A stretch of DNA of 64,000 nucleotides from the NCBI GenBank assembly GCA_017474385.1, contig JAFVHU010000090.1, positions 28,396 through 92,395 of the forward strand. The letters are read 5' to 3'. The translations under genes were made by a program, and so were the position numbers. Positions 51,354 to 60,231 of the stretch are shown piece after piece. Within the stretch, counting starts at the first letter, position 1; every line of letters begins with the position of its first letter. Source of the DNA: Afipia sp. GTDB taxonomy: Bacteria; Pseudomonadota; Alphaproteobacteria; Rhizobiales; Xanthobacteraceae. The notes below the pieces were generated by a model. The model was not told the origin of the DNA. It did not search any database and worked only from the letters and a program-made list of their open reading frames with translations.

Positions 51354-53003
51354 ATGGCTCGCCAGTTCGTCTACTTCATGCAAGGTCTGACCAAGGCCTA
51401 TCCCACCCGCAAGGTGCTCGATAACGTCCATCTCTCGTTCTATCCGGACGCCAAGATCGGCGTGCTCGGCGTCAACGGCTCGGGCAAATCGACGCTGCTC
51501 AAGATCATGGCCGGTCTCGACAAGGACTATAACGGCGAGGCCTGGGTCGCCGACGGCGCGCGGGTCGGCTATCTCGAACAGGAGCCGCAGCTCGACGCCA
51601 CCAAGACGGTTCGCGAGAACGTCATGGAAGGCGTCGCCAAGCAAAAGGCGATCCTCGACCGCTACAACGACCTCGCGGTGAACTATTCCGACGAGACCGC
51701 CGACGAGATGACCAAGCTGCAGGACGAGATCGAGGCCCAGGGCCTGTGGGATCTCGACAGCAAGGTCGATCAGGCGATGGACGCGCTGCGCTGCCCGCCG
51801 GACGATGCCGATGTCACCAAGCTCTCGGGCGGCGAGCGCCGCCGCGTGGCGCTGTGCCGTTTGCTGCTCGACCAGCCGGACCTCTTGCTGCTGGACGAAC
51901 CGACCAACCATCTCGACGCCGAATCCGTGTCGTGGCTGGAAGGCCATCTGCGCAACTATCCCGGCGCGATCCTGATCGTGACCCATGACCGCTACTTCCT
52001 CGATAACGTAACGGGGTGGATTCTCGAACTCGACCGCGGCAAGGGCATCCCCTACGAGGGCAATTATTCGCAGTGGCTGGTTCAGAAGCAGAAGCGCCTG
52101 GAGCAGGAAGGCCGCGAGGACGCCGCGCACCAGAAGACGCTCGCCCGCGAGCAGGAGTGGATCGCCTCATCCCCGAAAGCACGCCAGGCCAAATCCAAGG
52201 CGCGTTACCAGCGCTATGAGGACCTGCTCAAGCAGGCCAGCGAGAAGCAGACTCAGACCGCGCAGATCACCATTCCCGTCGCCGAGCGCCTCGGCCAGAA
52301 TGTGGTGGACTTCGAGGGTCTGAGCAAAGGCTTCAACGAACGGCTGCTGATCGACGATCTCACCTTCAAGCTGCCGCCTGGCGGCATCGTCGGCGTGATC
52401 GGCGCCAACGGCGCCGGCAAGACCACGCTGTTCAAGATGATCACCAAGCAGGAGACGCCCGACGCCGGCACTATCACGGTCGGCGAGTCGGTGCATCTCG
52501 GTTATGTCGATCAGTCGCGCGACGCGCTCGACGGCAAGAAGACCGTGTGGGAGGAAATCTCCGGCGGCAACGAACTGATCCTGCTCGGCAAGCGCGAAGT
52601 GAATTCGCGCGGCTATTGCTCGTCGTTCAACTTCAAGGGCGCGGACCAGCAGAAGAAGGTCGGCGCGCTGTCGGGCGGTGAACGCAACCGCGTGCATCTC
52701 GCCAAGATGCTGAAGTCAGGCGCCAACGTCCTGCTGCTCGACGAACCGACCAACGATCTCGACGTCGATACACTGCGCGCTCTGGAAGAGGCGTTGGAGG
52801 ATTTCGCCGGTTGCGCCGTCATCATCAGCCATGACCGCTGGTTCCTCGACCGCATCGCCACGCATATCCTGGCCTTCGAAGGCGACAGCCATGTCGAATG
52901 GTTCGAGGGCAACTTCCAGGATTACGAGAAGGACAAGATGCGCCGTCTCGGCCAGGATTCGGTGATCCCGCATCGCGTGAAATACAAGAAGCTGACGCGG
53001 TAA
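51354..53003 (+). CDS. ettA: Energy-dependent translational throttle protein EttA (ABC-F ATPase)
   Basis: A 549-residue ABC-F protein with two ATP-binding domains. Domain 1: [40 protein letters not shown]. Domain 2: [44 protein letters not shown]. It has the interdomain linker and starts [20 protein letters not shown]. EttA binds the ribosomal E site and gates the first elongation step according to ATP/ADP ratio. Start has an AAAGGA site. The hairpin pair upstream lies in its promoter region. Confidence 0.95.
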   Translation: MARQFVYFMQGLTKAYPTRKVLDNVHLSFYPDAKIGVLGVNGSGKSTLLKIMAGLDKDYNGEAWVADGARVGYLEQEPQLDATKTVRENVMEGVAKQKAILDRYNDLAVNYSDETADEMTKLQDEIEAQGLWDLDSKVDQAMDALRCPPDDADVTKLSGGERRRVALCRLLLDQPDLLLLDEPTNHLDAESVSWLEGHLRNYPGAILIVTHDRYFLDNVTGWILELDRGKGIPYEGNYSQWLVQKQKRLEQEGREDAAHQKTLAREQEWIASSPKARQAKSKARYQRYEDLLKQASEKQTQTAQITIPVAERLGQNVVDFEGLSKGFNERLLIDDLTFKLPPGGIVGVIGANGAGKTTLFKMITKQETPDAGTITVGESVHLGYVDQSRDALDGKKTVWEEISGGNELILLGKREVNSRGYCSSFNFKGADQQKKVGALSGGERNRVHLAKMLKSGANVLLLDEPTNDLDVDTLRALEEALEDFAGCAVIISHDRWFLDRIATHILAFEGDSHVEWFEGNFQDYEKDKMRRLGQDSVIPHRVKYKKLTR

Positions 53004-53027
53004 CGCAGCAAAAGGGGGCCGGGGGCA

Positions 53028-53465
53028 ATGGCGGACGACGACAAGGCACTGACGTCCGAGGAAATCAGCGCCTCCGCGCCGGTCACGTTCCATCTCAGCG
53101 AATGCACGATCGATGCACAGGAGCGCGCCGCACTGGCCATCGATGTCGCTTACGTTCAGTGGCGCGCGGACTTTCGCCGCACGGTGATCGCCGCCAATGT
53201 GCTGAACCGGTCGTGGCGCAGCGTGTTCGAGGCCGACATGATGTTCAGCATCGTCGCGCATCGCTGGCTCGCCGACCGCCCGATCACGCATAAGGAACTC
53301 GCGACCTATTTCGAGATCTTCGTGACCGAAGCGACCGTCTCGCGTCATCTCGATGACATGGAAGAAAGCGGGATGATCGTGCGCCAGACCGATCCCGACG
53401 ACCGCCGCCGCATCTTTCTGTTGCCGACGCGGCGGCTGGAGACCATCGGCCACGGATATCTTTAG
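53028..53465 (+). CDS. MarR-like winged-helix regulator
   Basis: A 145-residue protein starting MADDDKALTSEEISASAPVT. Its second half is a winged helix (LADRPITHKELATYFEIFVTEATVSRHLDDMEESGMIV, RQTDPDDRRRIFLLPTRR), typical of MarR-like repressors; an N-terminal helix region could dimerise. It begins 25 bp after ettA, so it may be cotranscribed. Ligand and targets unknown. Confidence 0.8.
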   Translation: MADDDKALTSEEISASAPVTFHLSECTIDAQERAALAIDVAYVQWRADFRRTVIAANVLNRSWRSVFEADMMFSIVAHRWLADRPITHKELATYFEIFVTEATVSRHLDDMEESGMIVRQTDPDDRRRIFLLPTRRLETIGHGYL

Positions 53466-53670
53466 GCGCGAATCCGGCTCATGCGGGAACACGGTTTTGT
53501 GTGGACTGGTGGCACGGAAGCTGCTCCCAAGACCGCAAGCGATCCTGTGTGAACCAACGCTAGAAGACGGTGCTGGCGCTCGGACAAACGGCCGAGACAT
53601 CGCTAGTGTCGGCTGCGAAATCTGGCCATCGTTTATCGGGTGACGTACAAGGGTCGTCCGGTAATATCTG

Positions 53671-53719
53671 GCGCGTAGTCTATCCGCAAAACCGGTATCC
53701 ACTTTTGCGGACTACGCGC
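53671..53719. repeat. Hairpin repeat with the CGCAAAACCGGTATCCAC core
   Basis: Arms GCGCGTAGTC / GACTACGCGC around CCGCAAAACCGGTATCCAC-TTTTGCGG. Same family as 51052-51099. It ends 19 bp before the methyltransferase start codon, so it would be in the 5' untranslated region or promoter. Confidence 0.78.
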
Positions 53720-53737
53720 GTGCGTTGGAGCGTCACG

Positions 53738-54508
53738 ATGGCCGACTGGGATGCGCAGCAATACCTCAAGTTCGAGGACGAGCGGACGCGGGCGGCGCGC
53801 GACCTGCTGGCGCAAATTCCGGTTCAGGACGCGCGGGGCGTGGTCGACATCGGCTGCGGGCCGGGAAATTCCACCGAACTCCTCGCCAGGCGCTGGCCGC
53901 AGGCGAAGATCACCGGCATCGATACATCCGCGGACATGCTGCGTCAGGCCCGCGAGCGGCTGCCGCAACAAACGTTCATCGAGGCGAATATTTCGCACTG
54001 GGCGCCGCCGGCCGGCACGGACGTGCTGTTCGCCAACGCGATCTTTCAGTGGGTTCCGAACCACCTCAAGCAGTTGATGCGTCTTGCCATGGCGCTGCCG
54101 GACGGCGGATCGATGGCCGTTCAGATGCCGGACAATATGGATGAGCCGTCGCACGTGTTGATGCGCGAGGTTGCGCGCCTGCCGCAGTTTCATACGCAGC
54201 TTGCGCACGCGCTGGAGGCGAGGGGCGAGTTGCCGAGGCCCGGCATTTATTACGACGCGTTGCGGCCGCTGTGCCGGCGCATCGACATCTGGCACACGGT
54301 CTACAATCACGTGCTAGACGATGCACCGGCCATCGTCGAATGGGTCAAGGGCACGGGACTGCGCCCGTTCCTCGATCCGCTCGAAATACCCGAGCGCCGG
54401 GAATTTCTGGAGGCCTATACCGCGCGCATTGCCGCGAGCTATCTGCCTCAGTCTGACGGCAAGGTGCTGCTGCGGTTCCCGCGGATTTTTATCGTGATCG
54501 TCAAGTAG
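53738..54508 (+). CDS. tam: Trans-aconitate 2-methyltransferase
   Basis: A 256-residue SAM-dependent methyltransferase. It starts [20 protein letters not shown], which is the Tam pattern, with the SAM motif [12 protein letters not shown], the acid motif [16 protein letters not shown] and [12 protein letters not shown]. It esterifies trans-aconitate, a toxic by-product of the TCA cycle. The ATG at 53738 fits the family start; upstream frame extension would run through a repeat. Confidence 0.92.
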   Translation: MADWDAQQYLKFEDERTRAARDLLAQIPVQDARGVVDIGCGPGNSTELLARRWPQAKITGIDTSADMLRQARERLPQQTFIEANISHWAPPAGTDVLFANAIFQWVPNHLKQLMRLAMALPDGGSMAVQMPDNMDEPSHVLMREVARLPQFHTQLAHALEARGELPRPGIYYDALRPLCRRIDIWHTVYNHVLDDAPAIVEWVKGTGLRPFLDPLEIPERREFLEAYTARIAASYLPQSDGKVLLRFPRIFIVIVK

Positions 54509-54652
54509 CGGCGCAGCCTCACAAATCTGACGCGATGATGTCGAATCGGAAAATCCGCTGCGGTTAAAAGCCGCTACAGCGCGCCTCGACAGAATCTGAC
54601 ATGTTCCTTAGCTGACAGCCGTTAGACGACCGCCAGCCGGAGCACTCCAGAG

Positions 54653-55270
54653 ATGACCATGACGCCCGAAACCCTATTGCCGACGCGCGCCGATCTTGCG
54701 CTGCGGCCGATCCCGATGCTGATCTTCGGATCGCGCTGGTTGCAGCTTCCGCTCTATGTCGGTTTGATCGTCGCCCAGGGCGTCTACGTCATCCTGTTTC
54801 TGAAAGAACTCTGGCACCTCATCACGCACTCGTTCGATTTTACCGAGCAGCAGATCATGCTGGTAGTCCTCGGTCTGATCGACGTGGTGATGATCTCCAA
54901 TCTTCTTGTGATGGTGATCGTCGGCGGTTACGAGACCTTCGTGTCGCGGCTGCATCTCAAGGGCCATCCCGACGAGCCCGAGTGGCTGAGCCATGTCAAC
55001 GCTAGTGTGCTGAAGATCAAGCTCGCGATGGCGATCATCGGCATCTCCTCGATCCATCTGCTGCGCACGTTCATCGAGGCGGGCAATCTCGGCGTCGCCG
55101 GGCGCACCTCCAATTACACCGAAGCCGGCGTGATGTGGCAGACCATCATCCATGGCATGTTCATCCTCTCCGCCATCGGCATCGCCTATGTCGATCGCAT
55201 TTCGAATGGGCCGGTGTTAGTGCCAGCCGGCGAAGGCGCACGGAACGGGCAAGGACACGGCAAGCATTGA
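54653..55270 (+). CDS. UPF0114 (YqhA) family membrane protein
   Basis: A 205-residue protein with four predicted membrane helices. Conserved pieces: [59 protein letters not shown]. Function unknown; the family is inner-membrane. Its stop overlaps the next gene's start (TGATG), so translation is coupled. Confidence 0.9.
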   Translation: MTMTPETLLPTRADLALRPIPMLIFGSRWLQLPLYVGLIVAQGVYVILFLKELWHLITHSFDFTEQQIMLVVLGLIDVVMISNLLVMVIVGGYETFVSRLHLKGHPDEPEWLSHVNASVLKIKLAMAIIGISSIHLLRTFIEAGNLGVAGRTSNYTEAGVMWQTIIHGMFILSAIGIAYVDRISNGPVLVPAGEGARNGQGHGKH

Positions 55271-56568
55271 TGCACAGGCACTCGTCATTGCAAGGAGCGA
55301 AGCGACGAAGCAATCCAGCGCTGACTGGGCGATGGCTCCGTCTGGATTGCTTCGCTTCGCTCGCAATGACGGTCTTGTTGTTTTTTGCTCCCGCGCCAGC
55401 TCTTGCCGTCGACGCTGGATTCACGCAGTTCATCGCCTCGCTTTGGCCAGACGCGCAAAAAGCCGGTATCTCGCGCGCGACGTTCGACGCGCAGACGCGC
55501 GGGCTGGAGCCGGACTACAAGCTGCCGGACCTGCTGCTGCCCGGGCGTCCCTCGACCGGTGCGCCGTCGCAGGCCGAGTTCGTACAGGTGCCGGCGGACT
55601 ACGTGAAGGAAGCGTCCATCGAACGGCTCGCCGCCGAGGGACGGCGACTGAGTGTGCAGCATCGCGCCACGCTCGCTGCCATTGAGCAACGCTTCGGCGT
55701 GCCAGGCACCATCATTCTGGCGATCTGGGGCCGCGAGACCGACTACGGCCGCTACGCGCTGCCGTATGACGGCCTGCGCGTGCTGGCGACGCAGGCTTAT
55801 GTCGGGCGGCGGAAGGATCAGTACCGCGGGGAATTCATCGAGGCGCTGAAGCTGATCCAGAACGGCGACGTCACGCGCAAGGATCTGCGCACGTCATGGG
55901 GCGGTGCGACGGGACTGACGCAATTCCTGCCGTCTGAACTCTCCAAGCACGGCGTCGATTTCGACGGCGACGGCCACATCAACATCTGGACGTCGGTGCC
56001 GGATGCGCTCGCGTCCGCCGCGCAGCAGTTGAAGAACAAGGGCTGGGAGCCGGGCCTGCGCTGGGCCTATGAAGTCCGCGCGCCGGCCAATGCCGATTGC
56101 TCGCAGGGCGTGCCGGAAGTGACCAAGCCGATCTCCGAATGGCTGCGCCAGGGTTTCGTGCCGGTGCGCGGCTTGCGTCTCAGCGCCGCCGAGCAGGCGC
56201 AGGAGGCATCACTGTTGCAGCCAGAGGGAATCTACGGCCCGGCATTCCTCACGACGAAGAACTACTTCGTCATCAAGGAATACAATTTCTCCGACCTATA
56301 CGTGCTGTTCGTCGGCCATCTCGCCGACCGGATGGCGGGCGGCCAGCCGTTCGCCACGCCGTGGTCGGCGTCGACGCAACTACGCAGCGCCGATGTCGAG
56401 GCGATGCAGAAGCATCTGACGCGCATTGGCCTCTACAGTTCAAAGCTCGACGGCAAGGCGGGAATGCAGACCCGTGCGGCGCTTGGCGCCTATCAGAAGC
56501 AGGCGGGGCTGAAGGTCGATTGCTGGCCGAGCGCGGACGTGCTGCGCGCGATGAGCGCGGGACGATAG
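55270..56568 (+). CDS. MltB-type lytic murein transglycosylase with C-terminal peptidoglycan-binding domain
   Basis: A 432-residue periplasmic enzyme that cleaves peptidoglycan glycan strands. The catalytic domain shows AIEQRFGVPGTIILAIWGRE with the Glu in WGRETDYG, VLATQAYVGRRKDQYRGEF and TGLTQFLPSELSKHG; a peptidoglycan-binding domain closes the chain (MQKHLTRIGLYSSKLDGKAG). The signal sequence region (MHRHSS..., CFASLAMTVLLFFAPAPALA) is translated from a dispersed repeat. The start at 55270 overlaps the upstream stop. An internal ATG at 55366 (MTVLLFFAPAPALA) is the alternative, giving a short, uncharged signal. Confidence 0.9.
   Translation: MHRHSSLQGAKRRSNPALTGRWLRLDCFASLAMTVLLFFAPAPALAVDAGFTQFIASLWPDAQKAGISRATFDAQTRGLEPDYKLPDLLLPGRPSTGAPSQAEFVQVPADYVKEASIERLAAEGRRLSVQHRATLAAIEQRFGVPGTIILAIWGRETDYGRYALPYDGLRVLATQAYVGRRKDQYRGEFIEALKLIQNGDVTRKDLRTSWGGATGLTQFLPSELSKHGVDFDGDGHINIWTSVPDALASAAQQLKNKGWEPGLRWAYEVRAPANADCSQGVPEVTKPISEWLRQGFVPVRGLRLSAAEQAQEASLLQPEGIYGPAFLTTKNYFVIKEYNFSDLYVLFVGHLADRMAGGQPFATPWSASTQLRSADVEAMQKHLTRIGLYSSKLDGKAGMQTRAALGAYQKQAGLKVDCWPSADVLRAMSAGR
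55283..55372. repeat. Dispersed repeat inside the mltB-like N-terminus
   Basis: Arms CGTCATTG / CAATGACG with internal GAAGCAATCCAG / CTGGATTGCTTC arms. Same family as 49254-49335. It encodes the first 35 or so residues of the transglycosylase, including the start of the signal peptide. Confidence 0.82.
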
Positions 56569-56586
56569 AAGGCCAACACCCACAGT

Positions 56587-56674
56587 CGTCATCACCGGGC
56601 TTGTCCCGGTGATCCCGATGCGTTGAGCACCGTACCTCGATTGTCGGGATGGCAGGGACAAGCCTGGCCATGAC
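56587..56674. repeat. Dispersed repeat (TCATCACCGGGCTTGTCCCG type)
   Basis: Two facing palindromic half-elements with ends GTCATCACCGGG and GCCATGAC. Related to 37309 and 50511. Lies after the transglycosylase gene. Confidence 0.72.
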
Positions 56675-56716
56675 AAGTGGAAAACTCAGGATGTATTCAA
56701 AACTTACCCCAAAACA

Positions 56717-56742
56717 AAAACCCGGCCGCGAGGCCGGGTTTT
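56717..56742. terminator. Bidirectional terminator
   Basis: Stem AACCCGGCC / GGCCGGGTT with a 4-base loop, A-run on the left and T-run on the right. It separates the transglycosylase (+) from the glycine-rich protein gene (-). Confidence 0.85.
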
Positions 56743-56784
56743 GAAACTCATGTCTCACGAAGTAATCGTGAGAAAGCGGTCAGA

Positions 56785-57087
56785 TCAATCGCAAACCTGA
56801 ACGCGGCGGACGCGCCAGGCGTAACCGTCCCAGAAGCGCTCGCGCACGAGGCGGCAGGCGGGTTCTTCGACGTACACAGGGCCGGGAGCGTAGCCATAGC
56901 CGTAAGCTGGGCGGCTGTTGGCGATCGCGGCGCCAGCGATCGCGCCGCCCAGAATGCCGAGGCCGATGGCGGCACCGTCACCGCCACCGTGACCGCCGTG
57001 ATGTTGCGCCTGCGCGGCAGGCATCGCGGTTGCAAGCGAACCAGCGATCGTCGCGACCGCGAGGAACGCTGAAAGAACCTTCTTCAT
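56785..57087 (-). CDS. Secreted glycine-rich small protein, tandem paralog A
   Basis: A 100-residue exported protein with signal peptide (MKKVLSAFLAVATIAGSLAT..., cleavage after AQA). Then a His/Gly-rich start, a glycine-zipper-like helix (AIGLGILGGAIAGAAIANS), a Tyr/Gly/Pro stretch and the C-terminal block RERFWDGYAWRVRRVQVCD with two cysteines overall. Close paralog of the gene at 57362, differing mainly in the middle. Membrane-associated or outer-surface role is possible; unknown. Confidence 0.82.
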   Translation of the reverse strand: MKKVLSAFLAVATIAGSLATAMPAAQAQHHGGHGGGDGAAIGLGILGGAIAGAAIANSRPAYGYGYAPGPVYVEEPACRLVRERFWDGYAWRVRRVQVCD

Positions 57088-57274
57088 GTTTGTCTCTCCT
57101 CAGATCACGCCAGAGCCCGGCGCAAGGCGATTGGTCTGCAAGGGTCCAATGACGGAACTCAAGATAGCCCGATTTGGCCCCTGCTAGAAAGTACCGGCGT
57201 CATCCCCCACCGGCGATTCAGCGGGTGTCCCGGCACCAGTATAGCGGATTCTGGCGTCCGGACCTTTACAAAAA

Positions 57275-57307
57275 ACGCCCCGGAGCGGCTTTTGCCGTCC
57301 GGAGCGT
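57275..57307 (-). terminator. Terminator after paralog B
   Basis: On the - strand: AACGCTCCGG stem with GCCGCTCCGGGGCGTT and an internal hairpin, followed by a T-run. It ends the 57362 gene's transcript. Confidence 0.78.
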
Positions 57308-57361
57308 TACTTTCTTTCAAGCCGGGACGGCCAAAAAATGGCCACCCGGCGATCAGTTGTG

Positions 57362-57664
57362 TCAGTTACAAACCTGAACGCGGCGGACGCGCCAGCCGTA
57401 ACCGTCCCAGAAGCGCTCACGCTGCCAGTAGCAGGGCGCGCCACCGTAATAGACGGGGCCGGCACCGTAATAGCCGTAGCCCGGGCCGTAGTAGCCGCCG
57501 CTGTTGGCAATTGCCGCGCCTGCGATGGCACCGCCGAGGATGCCGAGGCCGATGGCGCCGCCGCCATGACCGTGGTGATGTTGCGCCTGCGCGGCCGGCA
57601 TCGTGATCGCGAGAGAGCCAGCGATCGTTGCGACCGTAAGGGACGCGAAAAGAACCTTCTTCAT
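57362..57664 (-). CDS. Secreted glycine-rich small protein, tandem paralog B
   Basis: A 100-residue protein closely similar to the one at 56785: same signal peptide type (MKKVLFASLTVATIAGSLAI), AIGLGILGGAIAGAAIANS glycine zipper, Tyr/Gly-rich linker (YYGPGYGYYGAGPVYYGG) and RERFWDGYGWRVRRVQVCN end. Adjacent, same strand, each with its own terminator: a local duplication with middle-region divergence. Function unknown. Confidence 0.82.
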   Translation of the reverse strand: MKKVLFASLTVATIAGSLAITMPAAQAQHHHGHGGGAIGLGILGGAIAGAAIANSGGYYGPGYGYYGAGPVYYGGAPCYWQRERFWDGYGWRVRRVQVCN

Positions 57665-57794
57665 GGCTTCACCCTTTCGTCGTTGTGACCTCTGAGATAA
57701 CGGGTCCCGACGGTGAAGGTTTCACAGGTGCGTTGAACGGGAACTGAATGGCGGGGCCGGATTTCCGCCATGATCAGGCGCGGCGCATTAAAAA

Positions 57795-57820
57795 CGGCGC
57801 CTCGCGAATGCGAAGCGCCG
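57795..57820 (-). terminator. Terminator after the small LTXXQ-like gene
   Basis: On the - strand: CGGCGCTTCG stem with CGAGGCGCCG, a 6-base loop and a T-run after it, about 45 bp past the stop of the gene at 57865. Confidence 0.8.
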
Positions 57821-57864
57821 CTGGAATTTTCGAGAGCCGCGCGGACAATTCGCGTGGCCGATGA

Positions 57865-58260
57865 TCAGAACAGTGAAGCGTACTGCTGCAGGCCGGCCTT
57901 CTGCACGAGGCCCATCGCAGTGCGCTTCTGGTCCTCATCGAGGCTGGCGAACAGCGCGGACGCGGCCGGTGCAAAGCGGCGAACGGCGGCTTCGTTGACT
58001 TGCGGCTCGCGTGCGAGGACGCGCAGCGCGTTGGCGACGGCGGGCCAGTACTTGGCCTGCTCGGCGCGGAGTTTCAGCGCCGCGCGATAGCGCATGATGG
58101 CGACTTCGCTCATCGCCGACTGGAACATCGAGACCTTCTTCTGAGGCGCGGCGGTTTCGGTGCCGACGGACGCAGTGAAGTCCTGGGCGGAAGCGGGGGC
58201 ACTCACGGCAATTGCCAACGTGGCAACAACAGAAGCAATCGCGATTGGCAATTTTCGCAT
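57865..58260 (-). CDS. Small periplasmic LTXXQ-like protein
   Basis: A 131-residue protein starting MRKLPIAIASVVATLAIAVS with a signal peptide (cleavage after ASA). Mature part is helical; RAEQAKYWPAVANALRVLAR matches the motif region of the protein at 30887, and it ends with a helical region FASLDEDQKRTAMGLVQKAG. Likely the same family in short form. A longer upstream frame was rejected because the M of MRKLPIA gives the signal peptide. Function unknown. Confidence 0.75.
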   Translation of the reverse strand: MRKLPIAIASVVATLAIAVSAPASAQDFTASVGTETAAPQKKVSMFQSAMSEVAIMRYRAALKLRAEQAKYWPAVANALRVLAREPQVNEAAVRRFAPAASALFASLDEDQKRTAMGLVQKAGLQQYASLF

Positions 58261-58541
58261 GTCTCTCACTTCAAAATGAGTGTGGGTGATGGTGCGGGAC
58301 GTACGTGCCATATGTGACCAAAATGCGATGGGTTGGGTTAACAATTCCAGAAAATGGGGCGCTACCCCTCGTTAAGGTTTAGCACGCGGATTTGTTCCGC
58401 AAAAACAATGCTATTTTTGACCCCGTAACATTCGCTCACGAAAGGTGAAGCGGGTTCCGTGGTTAATTCAGGAACCGTAAGAGCCCGATCTGCCGATAAA
58501 TGCTGGATAATTCGCATGATCGCGATTCGATGCAGTTTAAT

Positions 58542-59036
58542 TCAGTGCGCGGCATCCATCGTTTCGGCGAACAATTCGAGCGCCCGAAACGCGAAGGCAC
58601 GCATGTTGCCGATGCGATTGCTGTCGCCGGTCTCAAGCGTAATGACGCGCGCGAGCGGTCCCGCAACCGCCATGCATGAATGCCCCGCAGCGTCGCCGTA
58701 GCGATTGCCGGATGGGCCAGTCGCCCCGGTTTCGCTCAGGCCCCACGTCGTGTTGAGAAGTTCGCGCGCGCGGTTCGCAAGCAGGGTGGCATAAGGCTCG
58801 GTCGCGCCGCGCATGCCGATGGCTTCCATCTCTTCCTTCGTGATGTTCACCAATGCCGCACGCGCACGCGGTGTGTAGATCACGCCGCCGCCGCGGTAGT
58901 AGGCCGATGCGCCGGGCACAGCGAGCAGCGCCGCCGAGATCAATCCGCCGGTGGAGGATTCCGCGATGGCGATGGTTTCTTTTCGCGCGATCAGGGACGC
59001 GGCGATTTTTTCCGCGAGCGGCAGCAGTTTTTCCAT
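58542..59036 (-). CDS. CinA C-terminal-type nicotinamide-nucleotide amidase (PncC)
   Basis: A 164-residue single-domain protein starting MEKLLPLAEKIAASLIAR. It has IAIAESSTGGLISAAL (catalytic Ser/Lys-type region), GASAYYRGGGVIYTPRARAAL, ETGATGPSGNRYGD and ending NRIGNMRAFAFRALELFAET. It deamidates nicotinamide mononucleotide to nicotinic acid mononucleotide in NAD recycling. It lies 22 bp downstream of the PPOX-type gene on the same strand. Confidence 0.9.
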   Translation of the reverse strand: MEKLLPLAEKIAASLIARKETIAIAESSTGGLISAALLAVPGASAYYRGGGVIYTPRARAALVNITKEEMEAIGMRGATEPYATLLANRARELLNTTWGLSETGATGPSGNRYGDAAGHSCMAVAGPLARVITLETGDSNRIGNMRAFAFRALELFAETMDAAH

Positions 59037-59058
59037 GGGGGACTTTCGGTGAGAAGGA

Positions 59059-59664
59059 TCAGAGTTGTGTTTTGAAGCGGGCTTCAACCTGCTCGTGGGT
59101 CTCGGGCGTGCCCTGGCCGGTCTGTTCGTGAATGACTTCGCTGATGCTTGGCTGTGCCGAGCGCGCCACGCGCGCCTCCGGCGACCACAGCTTCGAGCGC
59201 ATCAGCGCCTTACCGCAGTGGAAATAGACTTCGCGCACAGCGATATCCAGCACGGCGCGGGGCGGCTTGCCGAACTCGATCATCGTGGCCAGCAAGTCAG
59301 CATCGGCCGAGAGCTTCGCTTCGCCTCCGACCCTCAGTGTTTCATCGAGGCCCGGCACGAAGAAGATCAATTGCACATAGCCCGAACCGGTCAGCAGGTT
59401 GCGGAAGCTGTCGATGCGGTTGTTGCCGGGCCGGTCCGGCATCAAGAGGCGCGTCTCGTTTTCAATGCGGACAAAGCCGGGATTGCCGCCGCGCGGCGAG
59501 GCATCGACGGTGCCGTCGGGACCGGACGTCGCCAGCACGCAGAACGGCGACATGCCGATGAAGTTGGCGGCGTGGCGGTCGATGCGCGGCAGTTGCTTCG
59601 CGATCACGCGGTCGGAGGGTGGCGCGTAAATCGTGCCGAGGCCGTCAGGTCCGATATGCGCCAC
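59059..59664 (-). CDS. Pyridoxamine 5'-phosphate oxidase family flavoprotein
   Basis: A 201-residue FMN-binding split-barrel protein of the MSMEG_1061-like PPOX type. It has FCVLATSGPDGTVDASPRGG, ETRLLMPDRPGNNRIDSFRNLL and YFHCGKALMRSKLWSP. Such proteins reduce small molecules or quinones and are often of unknown substrate. First gene of a unit with the CinA-type gene. Confidence 0.88.
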   Translation of the reverse strand: MAHIGPDGLGTIYAPPSDRVIAKQLPRIDRHAANFIGMSPFCVLATSGPDGTVDASPRGGNPGFVRIENETRLLMPDRPGNNRIDSFRNLLTGSGYVQLIFFVPGLDETLRVGGEAKLSADADLLATMIEFGKPPRAVLDIAVREVYFHCGKALMRSKLWSPEARVARSAQPSISEVIHEQTGQGTPETHEQVEARFKTQL

Positions 59665-59751
59665 GCCGTCCTCCCGTTCTTGCGATAATGACGTTTAACC
59701 CAATCCGGTGCGTCGCGCATTGAGGCCGCGCCATCGCGCGCGGTGATCCAG

Positions 59752-59768
59752 TTTAGATCAATTCTAGA
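59752..59768. promoter_or_regulatory. Degenerate Irr-type iron box (ICE-like) upstream of bfd
   Basis: TTTAGAT-CAA-TTCTAGA, two mismatches from the palindrome TTTAGAA-N3-TTCTAAA seen perfectly before bfr. It is 119 bp before the bfd start. In alphaproteobacteria such boxes bind Irr and control iron genes. Confidence 0.55.
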
Positions 59769-59887
59769 TTTGATCGCAGAGGCTTAGCCAGTTTGGAATA
59801 GCTTAAAAGTGGCTGTTTTCCTTTTGCATCGGGGGCCTCGCTCCAATACCTGTGGGTCAACAGTCCTTACAGGTCCTCCAAGCATCC

Positions 59888-60157
59888 ATGATTGTTTGTT
59901 CCTGCAACGTCCTGACTGACCACGACGTGCGTAACGTTGTGACCCAAGCCAAGGATTTTCCGCGCACGGCTGGGCAGGTCTACGGCTGCCTGGGCTGTAG
60001 CGCCGAATGCGGCCGTTGCGCCCGAACCATCAAGAAAATCATGGATGAAGCGCTGGGTGCCTGCGCCAAGGCTTGCTGCTCTGGATGCCCCCACAGCCAG
60101 CATGAAGCGGCGAACGAAGACCCGCAGCCGGTGCTTCTGGCCCAGGCCGCCTGCTAA
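59888..60157 (+). CDS. bfd: Bacterioferritin-associated ferredoxin
   Basis: An 89-residue protein starting MIVCSCNVLTDHDVRNVV; the ATG at 59888 gives the family start and upstream frame is ignored. Four cysteines bind a 2Fe-2S cluster: CSC near the N-terminus and GCLGCSAECGRCAR. It delivers electrons to bacterioferritin to release stored iron. The C-terminal tail is longer and Cys-rich (ACCSGCPHSQHEAAN), which is unusual. bfr follows 135 bp later. Confidence 0.92.
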   Translation: MIVCSCNVLTDHDVRNVVTQAKDFPRTAGQVYGCLGCSAECGRCARTIKKIMDEALGACAKACCSGCPHSQHEAANEDPQPVLLAQAAC

Positions 60158-60231
60158 TAACCTCAGAAATTCAAGTTTTCGCGAGTCCGCCCCGGTTCCT
60201 CCAGCCGGGGTTGTGCTCGCGCAAAATCTGA

